DNA of 64,000 nucleotides from Streptomyces sp. NBC_00335 (GTDB lineage Bacteria; Actinomycetota; Actinomycetes; Streptomycetales; Streptomycetaceae): contig NZ_CP108006.1 of assembly GCF_036127095.1 (NCBI RefSeq), positions 1,054,001 through 1,118,000 of the forward strand, written 5' to 3'. The position numbers were made by a program, and so were the translations under genes. Positions within the stretch are counted from its first letter, which is position 1. Every line of letters begins with the position of its first letter. The notes below the pieces were generated by a model that was not told the origin of the DNA, ran no database searches, and saw only the letters and a list, made by a program, of their open reading frames with translations. Of the stretch, positions 28,426-36,759 are shown one piece after another.

Positions 28426-28569
28426 GCTCCCCAACCTAACCGCCCCCACTGACAACGAAAGAGAGCGCAGGTCAGAACAGATGCGCAACGAACTCCGCCG
28501 CTACGCGGCTCTGCCCCAAGGACCCATTCCTCCCAGGGCTGAATCCCGAGGCATCCTGGGAGAGATCAG

Positions 28570-29391
28570 GTGACCTTCACCCGCCGCCGGGCGGTCACGG
28601 CCGGGGCAGGGCTCGCCCTCGCCCTGGCCGCGGCCCCCGCCGTGACCGCGACCCCCGCCGCGGCCGTCCCCCGGGGAAAGGGGTGCGGGCGCACCCTCTA
28701 CATCGCCGGTGACTCCACGGCGGCGCAGAAGTACGCCGACGCCGCCCCGGAGACCGGGTGGGGCATGGCCCTGCCCTTCTTCCTGCACCGGGACGTCACG
28801 GTCGCCAACCACGCGGTCAACGGCCGCAGCACCAAGAGCTTCATCGACGAGGGCCGGCTGACCGCGATCCTGGACGTGATCCGGCCCGGAGACCTCCTGC
28901 TGATCCAGTTCGGCCACAACGACCAGAAGACCACGGACCCCACGCGCTACACCGAGCCCTGGACCACCTACCAGGACAACCTGGGCCGGTTCGTCGACGG
29001 CGCGCGCGAGTGCGGGGCCCTGCCGGTCCTCGCCACCTCCGTCGAGCGCCGCAGGTTCGACGCCGAAGGCACCGCTCTGCGCACCCACGGGGACTATCCG
29101 GCCGCGATGCGGCAGGTGGCCGCCGAGGAGGACGTCGCCGTCATCGATGTCCAGGAGCAGTCCCTGGCCCTCTGGCAGGAGCTCGGCCCGGAGACCACGA
29201 AGACGTACTTCAACTGGACGGCGACCGAGCAGGACAACACCCACTTCAACCCGCCGGGCGCGATCGCCGTGGCCCGGATGGTCGCCACCGGCCTCCTCCA
29301 CGCCCGCGCCCTCGCACCGGGCGACACCCGCCGCACCGACGAGGAAGTCCCCGCGCAATGGATCACCTGGCCCGATTCCGAGGAGAGCTGA
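28570..29391 (+). CDS. Secreted SGNH/GDSL esterase, rhamnogalacturonan-acetylesterase type, 273 aa
   Basis: Signal peptide (MTFTRRRAVTAGAGLALALA, Tat-like RRR) ending near AVPRG. All SGNH blocks are present: IAGDSTAA (Ser nucleophile), NHAVNGRSTKSF (Gly), IQFGHNDQKTTD (Asn) and DNTHFNPPG (Asp/His). Family members remove acetyl groups from pectin (rhamnogalacturonan) to open it to lyases. GTG 28570 has GGGAGAG upstream, a site possibly supplied by the element's flank. It ends 2 bp before the PL1 lyase gene. Confidence 0.9.
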   Translation: MTFTRRRAVTAGAGLALALAAAPAVTATPAAAVPRGKGCGRTLYIAGDSTAAQKYADAAPETGWGMALPFFLHRDVTVANHAVNGRSTKSFIDEGRLTAILDVIRPGDLLLIQFGHNDQKTTDPTRYTEPWTTYQDNLGRFVDGARECGALPVLATSVERRRFDAEGTALRTHGDYPAAMRQVAAEEDVAVIDVQEQSLALWQELGPETTKTYFNWTATEQDNTHFNPPGAIAVARMVATGLLHARALAPGDTRRTDEEVPAQWITWPDSEES

Positions 29392-29393
29392 GC

Positions 29394-30683
29394 ATGCGAC
29401 CCACACGAGCATGGGCGGTGGGCGCCACCGCCCTCGTCCTGAGCGTCACCGGACCCACGGCCGCCGCGCACGCCGGACCCGCGGCGCCCGACCCCGCCCG
29501 TCAGGTCCTTGCGGCCGGTGACGGCTGGGCGTCCGAAGGTACGGGAACGAGCGGCGGCGCCGCGGCCGATGCCTCCCGCGTCTTCACCGTCACCACCTGG
29601 GAGCAGTTGCGTGCGGCGCTCGCCGTCGCGGGCACCGAGCCGCGGATCGTCAAGGTCGTGGGCACGCTGAACGCCACGGCAGCCGGCTGCGCGGCCTTCG
29701 AGGCTCCCGGGTACGACTTCGCGGCGTACCTCGCCGCCTACGACCCCGCGGTCTGGGGGCACGACACCGAGGTCAGCGGGGAGCAGGAGGATCTGCGCGC
29801 CGCCTCCGCCAAGGCGCAGGGGAAGGCCATCAAGGCGTACGTCCCCGCCAACACGACGATCGTCGGCGTCGGCAGGAACGCCGGCATCACCGGCGGCAGC
29901 CTTCAGATCCAGGGCGTCGACAACGTCGTCGTCCGCAACCTGACCGTGGAGAGCCCTCTCGACTGCTTCCCGCAGTGGGACCCTACGGACGGGGCGACGG
30001 GTGCGTGGAACTCCGAGTACGACAGCGTGGTCGCGTACGGCTCCACCCATGTCTGGATCGACCACAACACGTTCACCGACGGGGCCCACCCGGACAGTTC
30101 GCTGCCCTCGTACTACGGTGAGCCCTACCAGCAGCACGACGGCGAGCTGGACATCGTGCGCGGCGCCGACCTGGTCACCGTCTCCTGGAACGTCTTCGCC
30201 GACCACGACAAGACCCTGATGATCGGCAACAGCGACAGCGCGGGCGCCACCGACCGCGGCAAGCTGCGTACCACCCTCCACCACAATCTCTTCAAGAACG
30301 TCGTCGAGCGGGCGCCGCGGGTCCGTTTCGGCAAGGTCGACGCGTACAACAACCACTTCGTGGTGCGCGGTTCGGACTATTCCTACAGCCTGGGCATCGG
30401 AATCGAGTCCCAGCTCGTCGCGGAGAGGAACGCCTTCACGCTCGCCGGGGGCGTCCAGGCCGGCAAGATCCTCAAGAAGTGGAAGGACGCCCCGGTCACC
30501 ACTGCGGGCAACCTCGTCAACGGTGCGCCGCTCGACCTCCTCGCGGTCCACAACGCCCAGTTCCCCGAAGAGATCCTGCGCGCCGACGCGGGCTGGACGC
30601 CGTCCCTTCGCACCCGGGTCGACGTGCCGCAGGCCGTGCCCGCCCTCGTCGACCACCGTGCGGGCGCGGGCCGCATCTGCTGA
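29394..30683 (+). CDS. Secreted pectate lyase, family PL1, 429 aa
   Basis: Signal peptide ending near AHAGP, then a right-handed β-helix with PL1 hallmarks: THVWIDHNTFTDG, GELDIVRGADLVTVSWNVF (Ca2+-binding Asp residues), ADHDKTLMIGNSD, and ERAPRVRFGKVDAYNN with the catalytic Arg (RxPxxR). Cleaves de-esterified homogalacturonan outside the cell. GAGGAG precedes ATG 29394. It acts with the neighbouring methylesterase, which creates its substrate. Confidence 0.95.
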   Translation: MRPTRAWAVGATALVLSVTGPTAAAHAGPAAPDPARQVLAAGDGWASEGTGTSGGAAADASRVFTVTTWEQLRAALAVAGTEPRIVKVVGTLNATAAGCAAFEAPGYDFAAYLAAYDPAVWGHDTEVSGEQEDLRAASAKAQGKAIKAYVPANTTIVGVGRNAGITGGSLQIQGVDNVVVRNLTVESPLDCFPQWDPTDGATGAWNSEYDSVVAYGSTHVWIDHNTFTDGAHPDSSLPSYYGEPYQQHDGELDIVRGADLVTVSWNVFADHDKTLMIGNSDSAGATDRGKLRTTLHHNLFKNVVERAPRVRFGKVDAYNNHFVVRGSDYSYSLGIGIESQLVAERNAFTLAGGVQAGKILKKWKDAPVTTAGNLVNGAPLDLLAVHNAQFPEEILRADAGWTPSLRTRVDVPQAVPALVDHRAGAGRIC

Positions 30684-30734
30684 CGTTCCGGACGCCGCTT
30701 CCTCTCCCCTCCCTTGCAGCGAAGGAGCTCCCGC

Positions 30735-31928
30735 ATGCCCTCGCACCACTCACGGGCCGCTCTCGGCCGCCGTTCCCTGCTCACCGCCGGTGCCGGAGCG
30801 GCGTTCGCGCTCGCCGTGTCCGGCGGCCGCGCCGCCGCCCACCCCGGGGGCGGCCCGTTCGGCCGGTTCGGTTCGCCCGCCGCCCGGCTCACCGAGCGCA
30901 CCCTGTACGTCCACCCGGGCGGCTTCGGAGACCACACCACCGTCCAGGCCGCCGTGAACGCGGCGGACGGCTCCGGCTGGACGCTGGTCCTCGCACCGGG
31001 CAGGTACCGGGAGACCGTCGCCGTCAGCCCGGCCCGCACCGCCATGACCTGGATCGGCGCGAGCGAGAACCCCCGTGACGTCGTCGTCGTGTACGACAAC
31101 GCGGCCGGCACGACACGGCCCGACGGCGGCACGTACGGCACGACCGGTTCGGCAACGACAACCGTCCAGGCGGACGGATTCACCGCACAGTGGATCACCT
31201 TCGCGAACGACTTCCTGCGCACCGACCTACCCGGGAATCCCGGCACGCAGGCAGTCGCGATCAAGGTCCAGGGCGACCGGTCCGCCTTCTTCCACTGCCG
31301 GTTCCTCGGACATCAGGACACCCTCTACACCGACTCGATGGCGCTGGCCACCGTCGCCCGCCAGTACTTCGCGCACTGTTACGTCGAGGGCGACGTCGAC
31401 TTCGTCTTCGGCAGGGCCCGCGCGGTGTTCGAACACTGCCACTTCCGTACGCTGCTGCGCGCCGATCTGGCGGGCGCCCCGTACGGCTTCGTCTTCGCCC
31501 CCTCCACCGCTCGCGTCAACCCGTACGGCCTGCTGGCCGTCCGCTGCCGGGTGACCAGTGAGGCACCGGACGGCTTCTACAAGCTGGCCCGGCCCTGGGT
31601 TCCGGGCTCGGACCCGACCGCATGGCCGTCCCTCGTCGTCCGTGACAGCGTGCTCGGTCCGGGCATCGACGCCACCGCACCGTACGCGAACATGCGCGAC
31701 GCCTATCCCTGGCAGGCCCAGCGCTTCGCGGAGTACCGCAACACGGGTCCCGGTGCGCGAACCGACATCCCGCAGAACCGCCCTCAACTCGCTTCCTCAC
31801 AAGCCGCGTCGGCGACGCGCGAGTGCTATCTGGCCGACTGGGCTCCTGACGGCCGGTTCGACGGCGATCGGCTCCATCATGAACCAGGGGGTGTCGTGGG
31901 GTCAGTCGACGCCCAGGAGGTGTCGTAG
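30735..31928 (+). CDS. Secreted pectin methylesterase, family CE8, 397 aa
   Basis: Signal peptide up to AAAHPGGG. CE8 motifs in order: FLGHQDTLYTDS (oxyanion Gln and first Asp region), CYVEGDVDFVFGRA (nucleophilic Asp), and KLARPW (substrate-binding Arg/Trp, where LGRPW is usual). Removes methyl groups from pectin so that pectate lyases can act. GAAGGAG precedes ATG 30735. The last 27 bp overlap the convergent livF gene. It ends the secreted-enzyme group. Confidence 0.94.
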   Translation: MPSHHSRAALGRRSLLTAGAGAAFALAVSGGRAAAHPGGGPFGRFGSPAARLTERTLYVHPGGFGDHTTVQAAVNAADGSGWTLVLAPGRYRETVAVSPARTAMTWIGASENPRDVVVVYDNAAGTTRPDGGTYGTTGSATTTVQADGFTAQWITFANDFLRTDLPGNPGTQAVAIKVQGDRSAFFHCRFLGHQDTLYTDSMALATVARQYFAHCYVEGDVDFVFGRARAVFEHCHFRTLLRADLAGAPYGFVFAPSTARVNPYGLLAVRCRVTSEAPDGFYKLARPWVPGSDPTAWPSLVVRDSVLGPGIDATAPYANMRDAYPWQAQRFAEYRNTGPGARTDIPQNRPQLASSQAASATRECYLADWAPDGRFDGDRLHHEPGGVVGSVDAQEVS

Positions 31929-32609
31929 GGATTCGGGGCGGGATGCCAGTTCCGCGGCGGGTGACTGGTGGACGATGACTCCCTTGTGCATGACCGCCAC
32001 GGTCCGGGCCACGGAGAGGGCGAGGGCGAGGTTCTGCTCGACGAGGACGACCGACATGCCCTGCGCACTGACCTCGCGGATCACCTCGCCCACTTGGGCG
32101 ACGATCGCCGGAGCAAGGCCGTCGGACGGTTCGTCGAGGAGGAGCAGGCGCGGATTGCCCAGGAGGGCCCTGGCTATCGCGAGCATCTGCTGTTCTCCTC
32201 CGGAGAGCTGGTCTCCGCGGTGTCCGAGGCGCTCCCCCAGGCGCGGCAGCAGGTCGAGGACTCGGGTCCTGGTCCAGGGGCCGTGCGCCGGGCGCCGCGA
32301 GGCGATGGTCAGGTGTTCGTCCACGGTCAGCGGGGCGAAGACCCTGCGGCCCTGGGGAACGACGCCGACGCCTGCGCGGGCGATCACGTCGACGCGGGCG
32401 CCGGCGAGGTCCCGGCCGTCGAGGCCGACGCTGCCTTCGTAGGGGCGGACGAGTCCCATGACCGTCGAGATGAGGGTGGTCTTCCCCACTCCGTTCCGCC
32501 CGAGGAGGGCTACGGTCCCGCCCTCGTCGAGGTCCAGGTCCACACCGCCGAGGACGACGCCCCCGGCGTAGCCGGAGCGCAGTCCGCGGATGCGCAGGAG
32601 CGGGTTCAC
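31902..32609 (-). CDS. livF: Branched-chain amino acid-type ABC transporter ATP-binding protein LivF, 235 aa
   Basis: ATPase with Walker A LLGRNGVGKTTLI, signature LSGGEQQMLAIARAL, Walker B LLLLDEPSDGLAP and H-loop-like VLVEQNL (Gln/Asn form typical of LivF). GTG 32609 overlaps the livG stop (GTGA). It is last gene of the five-gene leftward operon. The substrate could be a branched-chain amino acid, another amide or urea-like compound; the operon alone does not say. Confidence 0.94.
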   Translation of the reverse strand: MNPLLRIRGLRSGYAGGVVLGGVDLDLDEGGTVALLGRNGVGKTTLISTVMGLVRPYEGSVGLDGRDLAGARVDVIARAGVGVVPQGRRVFAPLTVDEHLTIASRRPAHGPWTRTRVLDLLPRLGERLGHRGDQLSGGEQQMLAIARALLGNPRLLLLDEPSDGLAPAIVAQVGEVIREVSAQGMSVVLVEQNLALALSVARTVAVMHKGVIVHQSPAAELASRPESLRHLLGVD

Positions 32610-33379
32610 GAGGTGACCTCCATCGTGCCCAGGTAGGCGGTCTGGACTTCGGTGGAGGCGCGCACCTCGTCCGGGGAGCCGGTCTTCAGGTGCCTGCCGA
32701 GGTGCATGACCGTCACCGTGTCGGCGAGTTCGAAGACCATGTCGAGGTCGTGCTCGATGAGGAGTACGGTCACCTCCCCCGGCAGGGCGGCGATCAGTTC
32801 GGTGAGCCGCGCCGTCTCCGCCGGCGACATGCCGGCGGCCGGTTCGTCAAGGAGGAGCAGCCGGGGATCGGTCCCCAGCGCCACCGCGACCTCCAGCTGG
32901 CGCCGCTCGCCGTGCGAGAGCTCGGCGGCCGGGAGGTCGTGGCGGGTGGGCAGGCCCACCCGGTCGAGCAGTTCGTGCGCCTTCGCGATCGCCCCGGCGC
33001 GGGAAGCGGCGCGGGATCCGGCTCGGGAACCGGCCCCGGAGCTCCTACGGCGTGCCACCGCGAGGAGTACGTTCTCCAGCACGGTTTCGCGCATGAAGAG
33101 GCTGGAGTGCTGGAAGGTCGCGGCGACGCCGAGCCCGACCCGGCGGTGTACGGGCAGCCGGGTCACGTCCCGCCCGTCGACGAGGATGGTTCCGGCGGTG
33201 GCGGGCAAGGTGCCCGAGATCAGGCCGAACAGGGTGGACTTGCCCGCGCCGTTCGGGCCGATGACGGCGTGCCGGGCGCCCGGCCGCACCGTCAGGTCGA
33301 CCTCGTCCAGGGCTCGGAAGGAGCCGAAGTGCCGGGATACCGCGCGCAGTTCCAGTAGGCCGTGGTCTTGGCTTGTCAC
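32606..33379 (-). CDS. livG: Branched-chain amino acid-type ABC transporter ATP-binding protein LivG, 257 aa
   Basis: Walker A VIGPNGAGKSTLF, signature LSHGERRQLEVAVAL, Walker B LLLLDEPAAGMSP and VLLIEHDLDMVF. An Arg/Ser/Ala/Gly low-complexity insert (RRRSSGAGSRAGSRAASRA) sits between the Q-loop region (FQHSSLF) and the signature. GTG 33379 with AAGAGGA upstream overlaps the livM stop. Confidence 0.94.
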   Translation of the reverse strand: MTSQDHGLLELRAVSRHFGSFRALDEVDLTVRPGARHAVIGPNGAGKSTLFGLISGTLPATAGTILVDGRDVTRLPVHRRVGLGVAATFQHSSLFMRETVLENVLLAVARRRSSGAGSRAGSRAASRAGAIAKAHELLDRVGLPTRHDLPAAELSHGERRQLEVAVALGTDPRLLLLDEPAAGMSPAETARLTELIAALPGEVTVLLIEHDLDMVFELADTVTVMHLGRHLKTGSPDEVRASTEVQTAYLGTMEVTS

Positions 33380-34398
33380 GCCGTCCTCTTTCGGGTGAGC
33401 CTGTGCGGGATCCGTACGCCGGCCAGTCCTCGGGGCAGCGCGTAGACGGCGATGACGAAGAGCAGGCCGAGCAGCAACGGCCCGCGTCCGGAGACGACTT
33501 CGAGGTTTCCGAGGTAGTCGCGGGTGAGCCAGACGAGCGCGGCGCCCGCGCAGGCCCCGCGCATCGAGCCGGAGCCTCCGATGACCACGGCCAGCAGGGC
33601 CAGTGCGGCGATCTCGAAGCCGGCGTCGCCGGGCGAGACGAACCGCTGCACCGAGACCCACAGGGCCCCTGCGGCGCCGGCCAGCGCCCCTGCGCCGCAG
33701 TAGGCGGTCAGGGCGTACCGCTGGGTGGGGTAGCCGATCGCCCGCATGCGGGGCTCGTTGTCCCGGATGCCGCGCAGGGCGAGGGCGAACGAGGTCGAGC
33801 CCAGGCGGGAGACCGCCGCGAAGAGCAGCAGGAACACGGCCAGGACGTAGAAGTAGACCAGCCCGTCGAGCTCCAGGGCGGGCATGCCGGGCAGGGGGAC
33901 GACGGGCGGGATGCCCGACATCCCGTCGGTGCCGTTCGTCAGCGACTTCCAGTTGACGGCGGCGCTGTAGGCGATCTCGCCGATGGCCAGCGTGAGCATC
34001 AGGAAGACCACGCCCCGGGCTCGTACGGCAAGCCAGCCGGTCGGCACGGCCACCAGCGCGGAGACGCCTGCGGCGATGAGGAGTTGGAGCGGTCCGATGT
34101 CGGTGATCCGTGTCGCCGTGATCGCCGCCGTGTACGCGCCGACGCCGAAGTAGGCGGACTGGCCGAGGGTCGGCAGCCCGGTCAGGCCGGTGAGCAGGTT
34201 CACGCTCAGCACGAGGAGGGCGAACACCAGGATCCGCGACAGGGTGCCGATCGCGTACGGACCGAGCACGAAGGGGGCCAGGGCGAGTGCGCCGGCCACG
34301 GCGGTGGCCGACAGCCGCCGCCGTATCGCGGAGGCGGGAGATGCGGATGCGGTTGTGGGTGCGGGTGCGGGTGTGGGTGCGGATGCCGACGGGCTCAT
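33376..34398 (-). CDS. livM: Branched-chain amino acid-type ABC permease LivM, 340 aa
   Basis: About nine to ten membrane helices, with LLTGLTGLPTLGQSAYFGVGAYT and the cytoplasmic ALRGIRDNEPRMRAIGYPTQRYAL loop that is diagnostic of LivM. The first ~25 residues are an Ala/Pro/Thr tail encoded by GTGCGG-type repeats. ATG 34398 overlaps the livH stop. Confidence 0.94.
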   Translation of the reverse strand: MSPSASAPTPAPAPTTASASPASAIRRRLSATAVAGALALAPFVLGPYAIGTLSRILVFALLVLSVNLLTGLTGLPTLGQSAYFGVGAYTAAITATRITDIGPLQLLIAAGVSALVAVPTGWLAVRARGVVFLMLTLAIGEIAYSAAVNWKSLTNGTDGMSGIPPVVPLPGMPALELDGLVYFYVLAVFLLLFAAVSRLGSTSFALALRGIRDNEPRMRAIGYPTQRYALTAYCGAGALAGAAGALWVSVQRFVSPGDAGFEIAALALLAVVIGGSGSMRGACAGAALVWLTRDYLGNLEVVSGRGPLLLGLLFVIAVYALPRGLAGVRIPHRLTRKRTA

Positions 34399-35273
34399 GC
34401 GCGCACCGCCGACGCGACCAGGCCGTGCGGGCGGAGCACGAGGACGAGGAGCATGGTGCCGAAGAGGAGGAAGGGGGCGTACTCCGGGAGCAGCGCCACC
34501 CCGAGGGTCTGCACCTGGCCGATCAGGAGCGCTCCGGCGAGTGCGCCGCGCACCGATCCGAGGCCCCCCACGACCACGACGACGAGGGAGAGGACGAGGA
34601 CGGTCTCGTCGACGCCCGGCCCGGGGCCGAGGATCGGCGCCCCGAGGACTCCGCCGACGGCTGCCAGGGCGGCGCCGGACGCGAAGACCCCGTAGAGCAC
34701 CTTGCGGACGTCCACACCGAGCGCGCGGACCATGTCCCGGTCGGCGACGGTGGCCCGTACGAGGGCTCCGAGCGAGCTGCGCTCGAAGACGAGGTACACG
34801 AGGAGGGCGAGGCCGGCCGCGACGGCGATGAACACCAGCCGGTAGACCGGATAGGCGTGGCCGAGGAGACCGACCGTCCCGCGCAGCGCCGTGGGCGGGT
34901 CCGTGGGCAGGACGTCTCCGCCGAAGGCCGCGGCGAGGAGGTCGGCCACGATGAAGGTGATGCCGAGCGTCAGCACGGCTTGGTCCAAGTGGCCCCGGTG
35001 GGCCAGGGGTTGGGTGAGGAAGGTCAGCGCGGCCCCGCCCAGGGTGCCCACCAGGGCGCCCGCCAGCAGGGCGAGGAGGAGACCCGTCAGGGTCCCGTCG
35101 GAGAGGGCGTAGGCGACGTAGGCGCCGGCCAGGTAGAGCGTGCCGTGCGCGAGGTTGAGCACGTCCATCATGCCGAAGACCAGGGAGAGTCCGACCGCGA
35201 TCGTGAACAGCAGCAGACCGAAGGCGACCCCGTCGATGACGCTGACGAAGTTGCCGTCCAACCATCCGGACAT
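34395..35273 (-). CDS. livH: Branched-chain amino acid-type ABC permease LivH, 292 aa
   Basis: Hydrophobic permease with GVAFGLLLFTIAVGLSLVFG, MDVLNLAHGTLYLAGAYVAY (the NLAHG signature) and the RATVADRDMVRALGVDVRKV loop that contacts the ATPase. It begins one base after the end of the binding-protein gene. Confidence 0.94.
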   Translation of the reverse strand: MSGWLDGNFVSVIDGVAFGLLLFTIAVGLSLVFGMMDVLNLAHGTLYLAGAYVAYALSDGTLTGLLLALLAGALVGTLGGAALTFLTQPLAHRGHLDQAVLTLGITFIVADLLAAAFGGDVLPTDPPTALRGTVGLLGHAYPVYRLVFIAVAAGLALLVYLVFERSSLGALVRATVADRDMVRALGVDVRKVLYGVFASGAALAAVGGVLGAPILGPGPGVDETVLVLSLVVVVVGGLGSVRGALAGALLIGQVQTLGVALLPEYAPFLLFGTMLLVLVLRPHGLVASAVRA

Positions 35274-35274
35274 G

Positions 35275-36456
35275 TCAGCCGCCCAGTCTGCCGAGCTCGG
35301 AACTGACGGTGTTGACGCCCTGCTTGACCTCGCGCAGGTACCAGGGCTGGACGGGCGTCCCGCCGGCGTTGAACCGCCAGGTGCCGCGCGGGCTGTCGAT
35401 TTCCCCCACCCGGGCGATGGCCGCGTTGACCGATTCGGAGGTCACCGCGGCGCCGGCGGAACCGGCCGCCCCGATCGCCTTGTCGAGGACCTGCGCCGCG
35501 TCCCAGGACGCCATCGCGTACGTGGTCGGGGCCGCACCGTGGGCGGCCGTGTACGCCGGCGCGAACTGCTTGTTCGCCGAATTGTTCAGGTCGGCACTGT
35601 AGTTGAGCGCCGTGAGGATGCCGTTGGCCGCGTCTCCTTGTCCCTTGAGGACGCCTCCTTCGGTGAGGAAGCCGGGGGCGTAGAGCGGGATCTTGCCGGC
35701 CAGTCCGAAGTCCCGGTACTGCTTGACGAAGTCGACGGCCGCGCCGCCGGCGTAGAAGCAGAAGACGGCCTTCGCGCCGGACTTCTCGATCTGTGCGAGG
35801 TACGGCTGGAAGTTCTTGGTCCCCGGGAACGGCGTGTAGACCTCCTCCCCCGCCTGCTTGCCGCCCGCCGGGAGGAAGGTGGACTTGAAGCCCTCCACCT
35901 CGTCCTTGCCCGCCTGGTATCCCGCGGCGATCAGGAAGACGGGTCCGCCGGCCTTCTCGGCCACGTGCTTGCCGAGCGCCTTGCCCGGTTCGTCGTTGAC
36001 GTAGGAGGTGCGCCAGATGTAGGTGGTCCCGGTCAGGGTCGTGGGTGAGGCGTTCGAGCCGACGAGCGGGACCTTGCCGGTCTCGAACAGGTCCTTGACC
36101 CCGTTGATGGTGGCCGAGCTGACCACCCCGCTCACGGCGAGCACCCGGTCCTGTTTGACCAGCTTCTCCGCTGCCGCCTTGCCCGAGTCGGCCGTCTCCC
36201 CCTCGTCCGCGACAACGATCTCCACCTCACGGCCGCCGAGCTTTCCGCCGCGCTGCGCGACGTAGAGCTCGAAGCCCTGCTTCATGTCGTCGCCCAGCGC
36301 CTTGTAGGTCCCCGACCTCGGGACGAGGAGCCCGATCTTCACGGGCCCGCCCTGCTTCTCCTCGCCGGTCCCGAGGCTCGCACCACCACATGCCGTGGTC
36401 AGCAAGAGTGCCGTCGATGCGACGACCAGACCAACGGGACGAAACCGACCTGCCAT
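35275..36456 (-). CDS. livK: Amino acid/amide-binding lipoprotein of Liv-type ABC transporter, 393 aa
   Basis: Lipoprotein with lipobox LLLTTAC, then a type-I periplasmic-binding fold: VKIGLLVPRSGTYKALGDDMKQG, GREVEIVVADEGETADSGKA, VLAVSGVVSSATI. ATG 36456 has GGAG at a 6-base spacing. It is the first gene of the operon. The ligand is not predictable from the sequence. Confidence 0.92.
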   Translation of the reverse strand: MAGRFRPVGLVVASTALLLTTACGGASLGTGEEKQGGPVKIGLLVPRSGTYKALGDDMKQGFELYVAQRGGKLGGREVEIVVADEGETADSGKAAAEKLVKQDRVLAVSGVVSSATINGVKDLFETGKVPLVGSNASPTTLTGTTYIWRTSYVNDEPGKALGKHVAEKAGGPVFLIAAGYQAGKDEVEGFKSTFLPAGGKQAGEEVYTPFPGTKNFQPYLAQIEKSGAKAVFCFYAGGAAVDFVKQYRDFGLAGKIPLYAPGFLTEGGVLKGQGDAANGILTALNYSADLNNSANKQFAPAYTAAHGAAPTTYAMASWDAAQVLDKAIGAAGSAGAAVTSESVNAAIARVGEIDSPRGTWRFNAGGTPVQPWYLREVKQGVNTVSSELGRLGG

Positions 36457-36759
36457 GGGAACTCCGTACGTAGTCAACCGGCCCTGGAGGGCGGGATGTT
36501 GCTGATGGGGGCGCCTCGGGCAGTCCCAGGCGTGGAAGATCCGGCTCTCCGGGATGGCCCGGGCCGTCGGCCGTGGCCGTGATGACACGTGTCTATCGCG
36601 TTTTTTCGACGGCCGTCAAGAACTTCGCAAGATATACGCCCACGCCCGCCCCGCACCCCTTGACCCCCACCCCAAGCATGGAGCAATACTGACCCTCGTC
36701 AAATTTTCGCTATAGAAATTTCGGCGACGGGCACCCGATCAGTCAGGGAGTGAAGCACC
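36457..36759. other. Divergent regulatory region between livK and the carboxylesterase
   Basis: 303 bp, no gene. It is locally AT-rich: AAATTT blocks at 36701 and 36716 flank a TATAGA hexamer (36711-36716) that could be the -10 of the esterase promoter. TTGACC occurs at 36659-36664. No clear operator for livK was found. Confidence 0.5.

Larger units (their letters stand above)
27167..28569 (-). mobile_element. Solitary tnpB element inserted inside the pectin operon; outer boundary approximate
   Basis: The right end is defined by the hairpin at 27167-27197. The left end lies somewhere between the tnpB start (~28425) and the next gene (28570). That stretch contains another stem (TCCCAGG at 28540-28546 with CCTGGGA at 28556-28562) but no obvious boundary. 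No target duplication is expected for this family. The element separates the binding-protein gene from the esterase/lyase genes. Confidence 0.6.
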
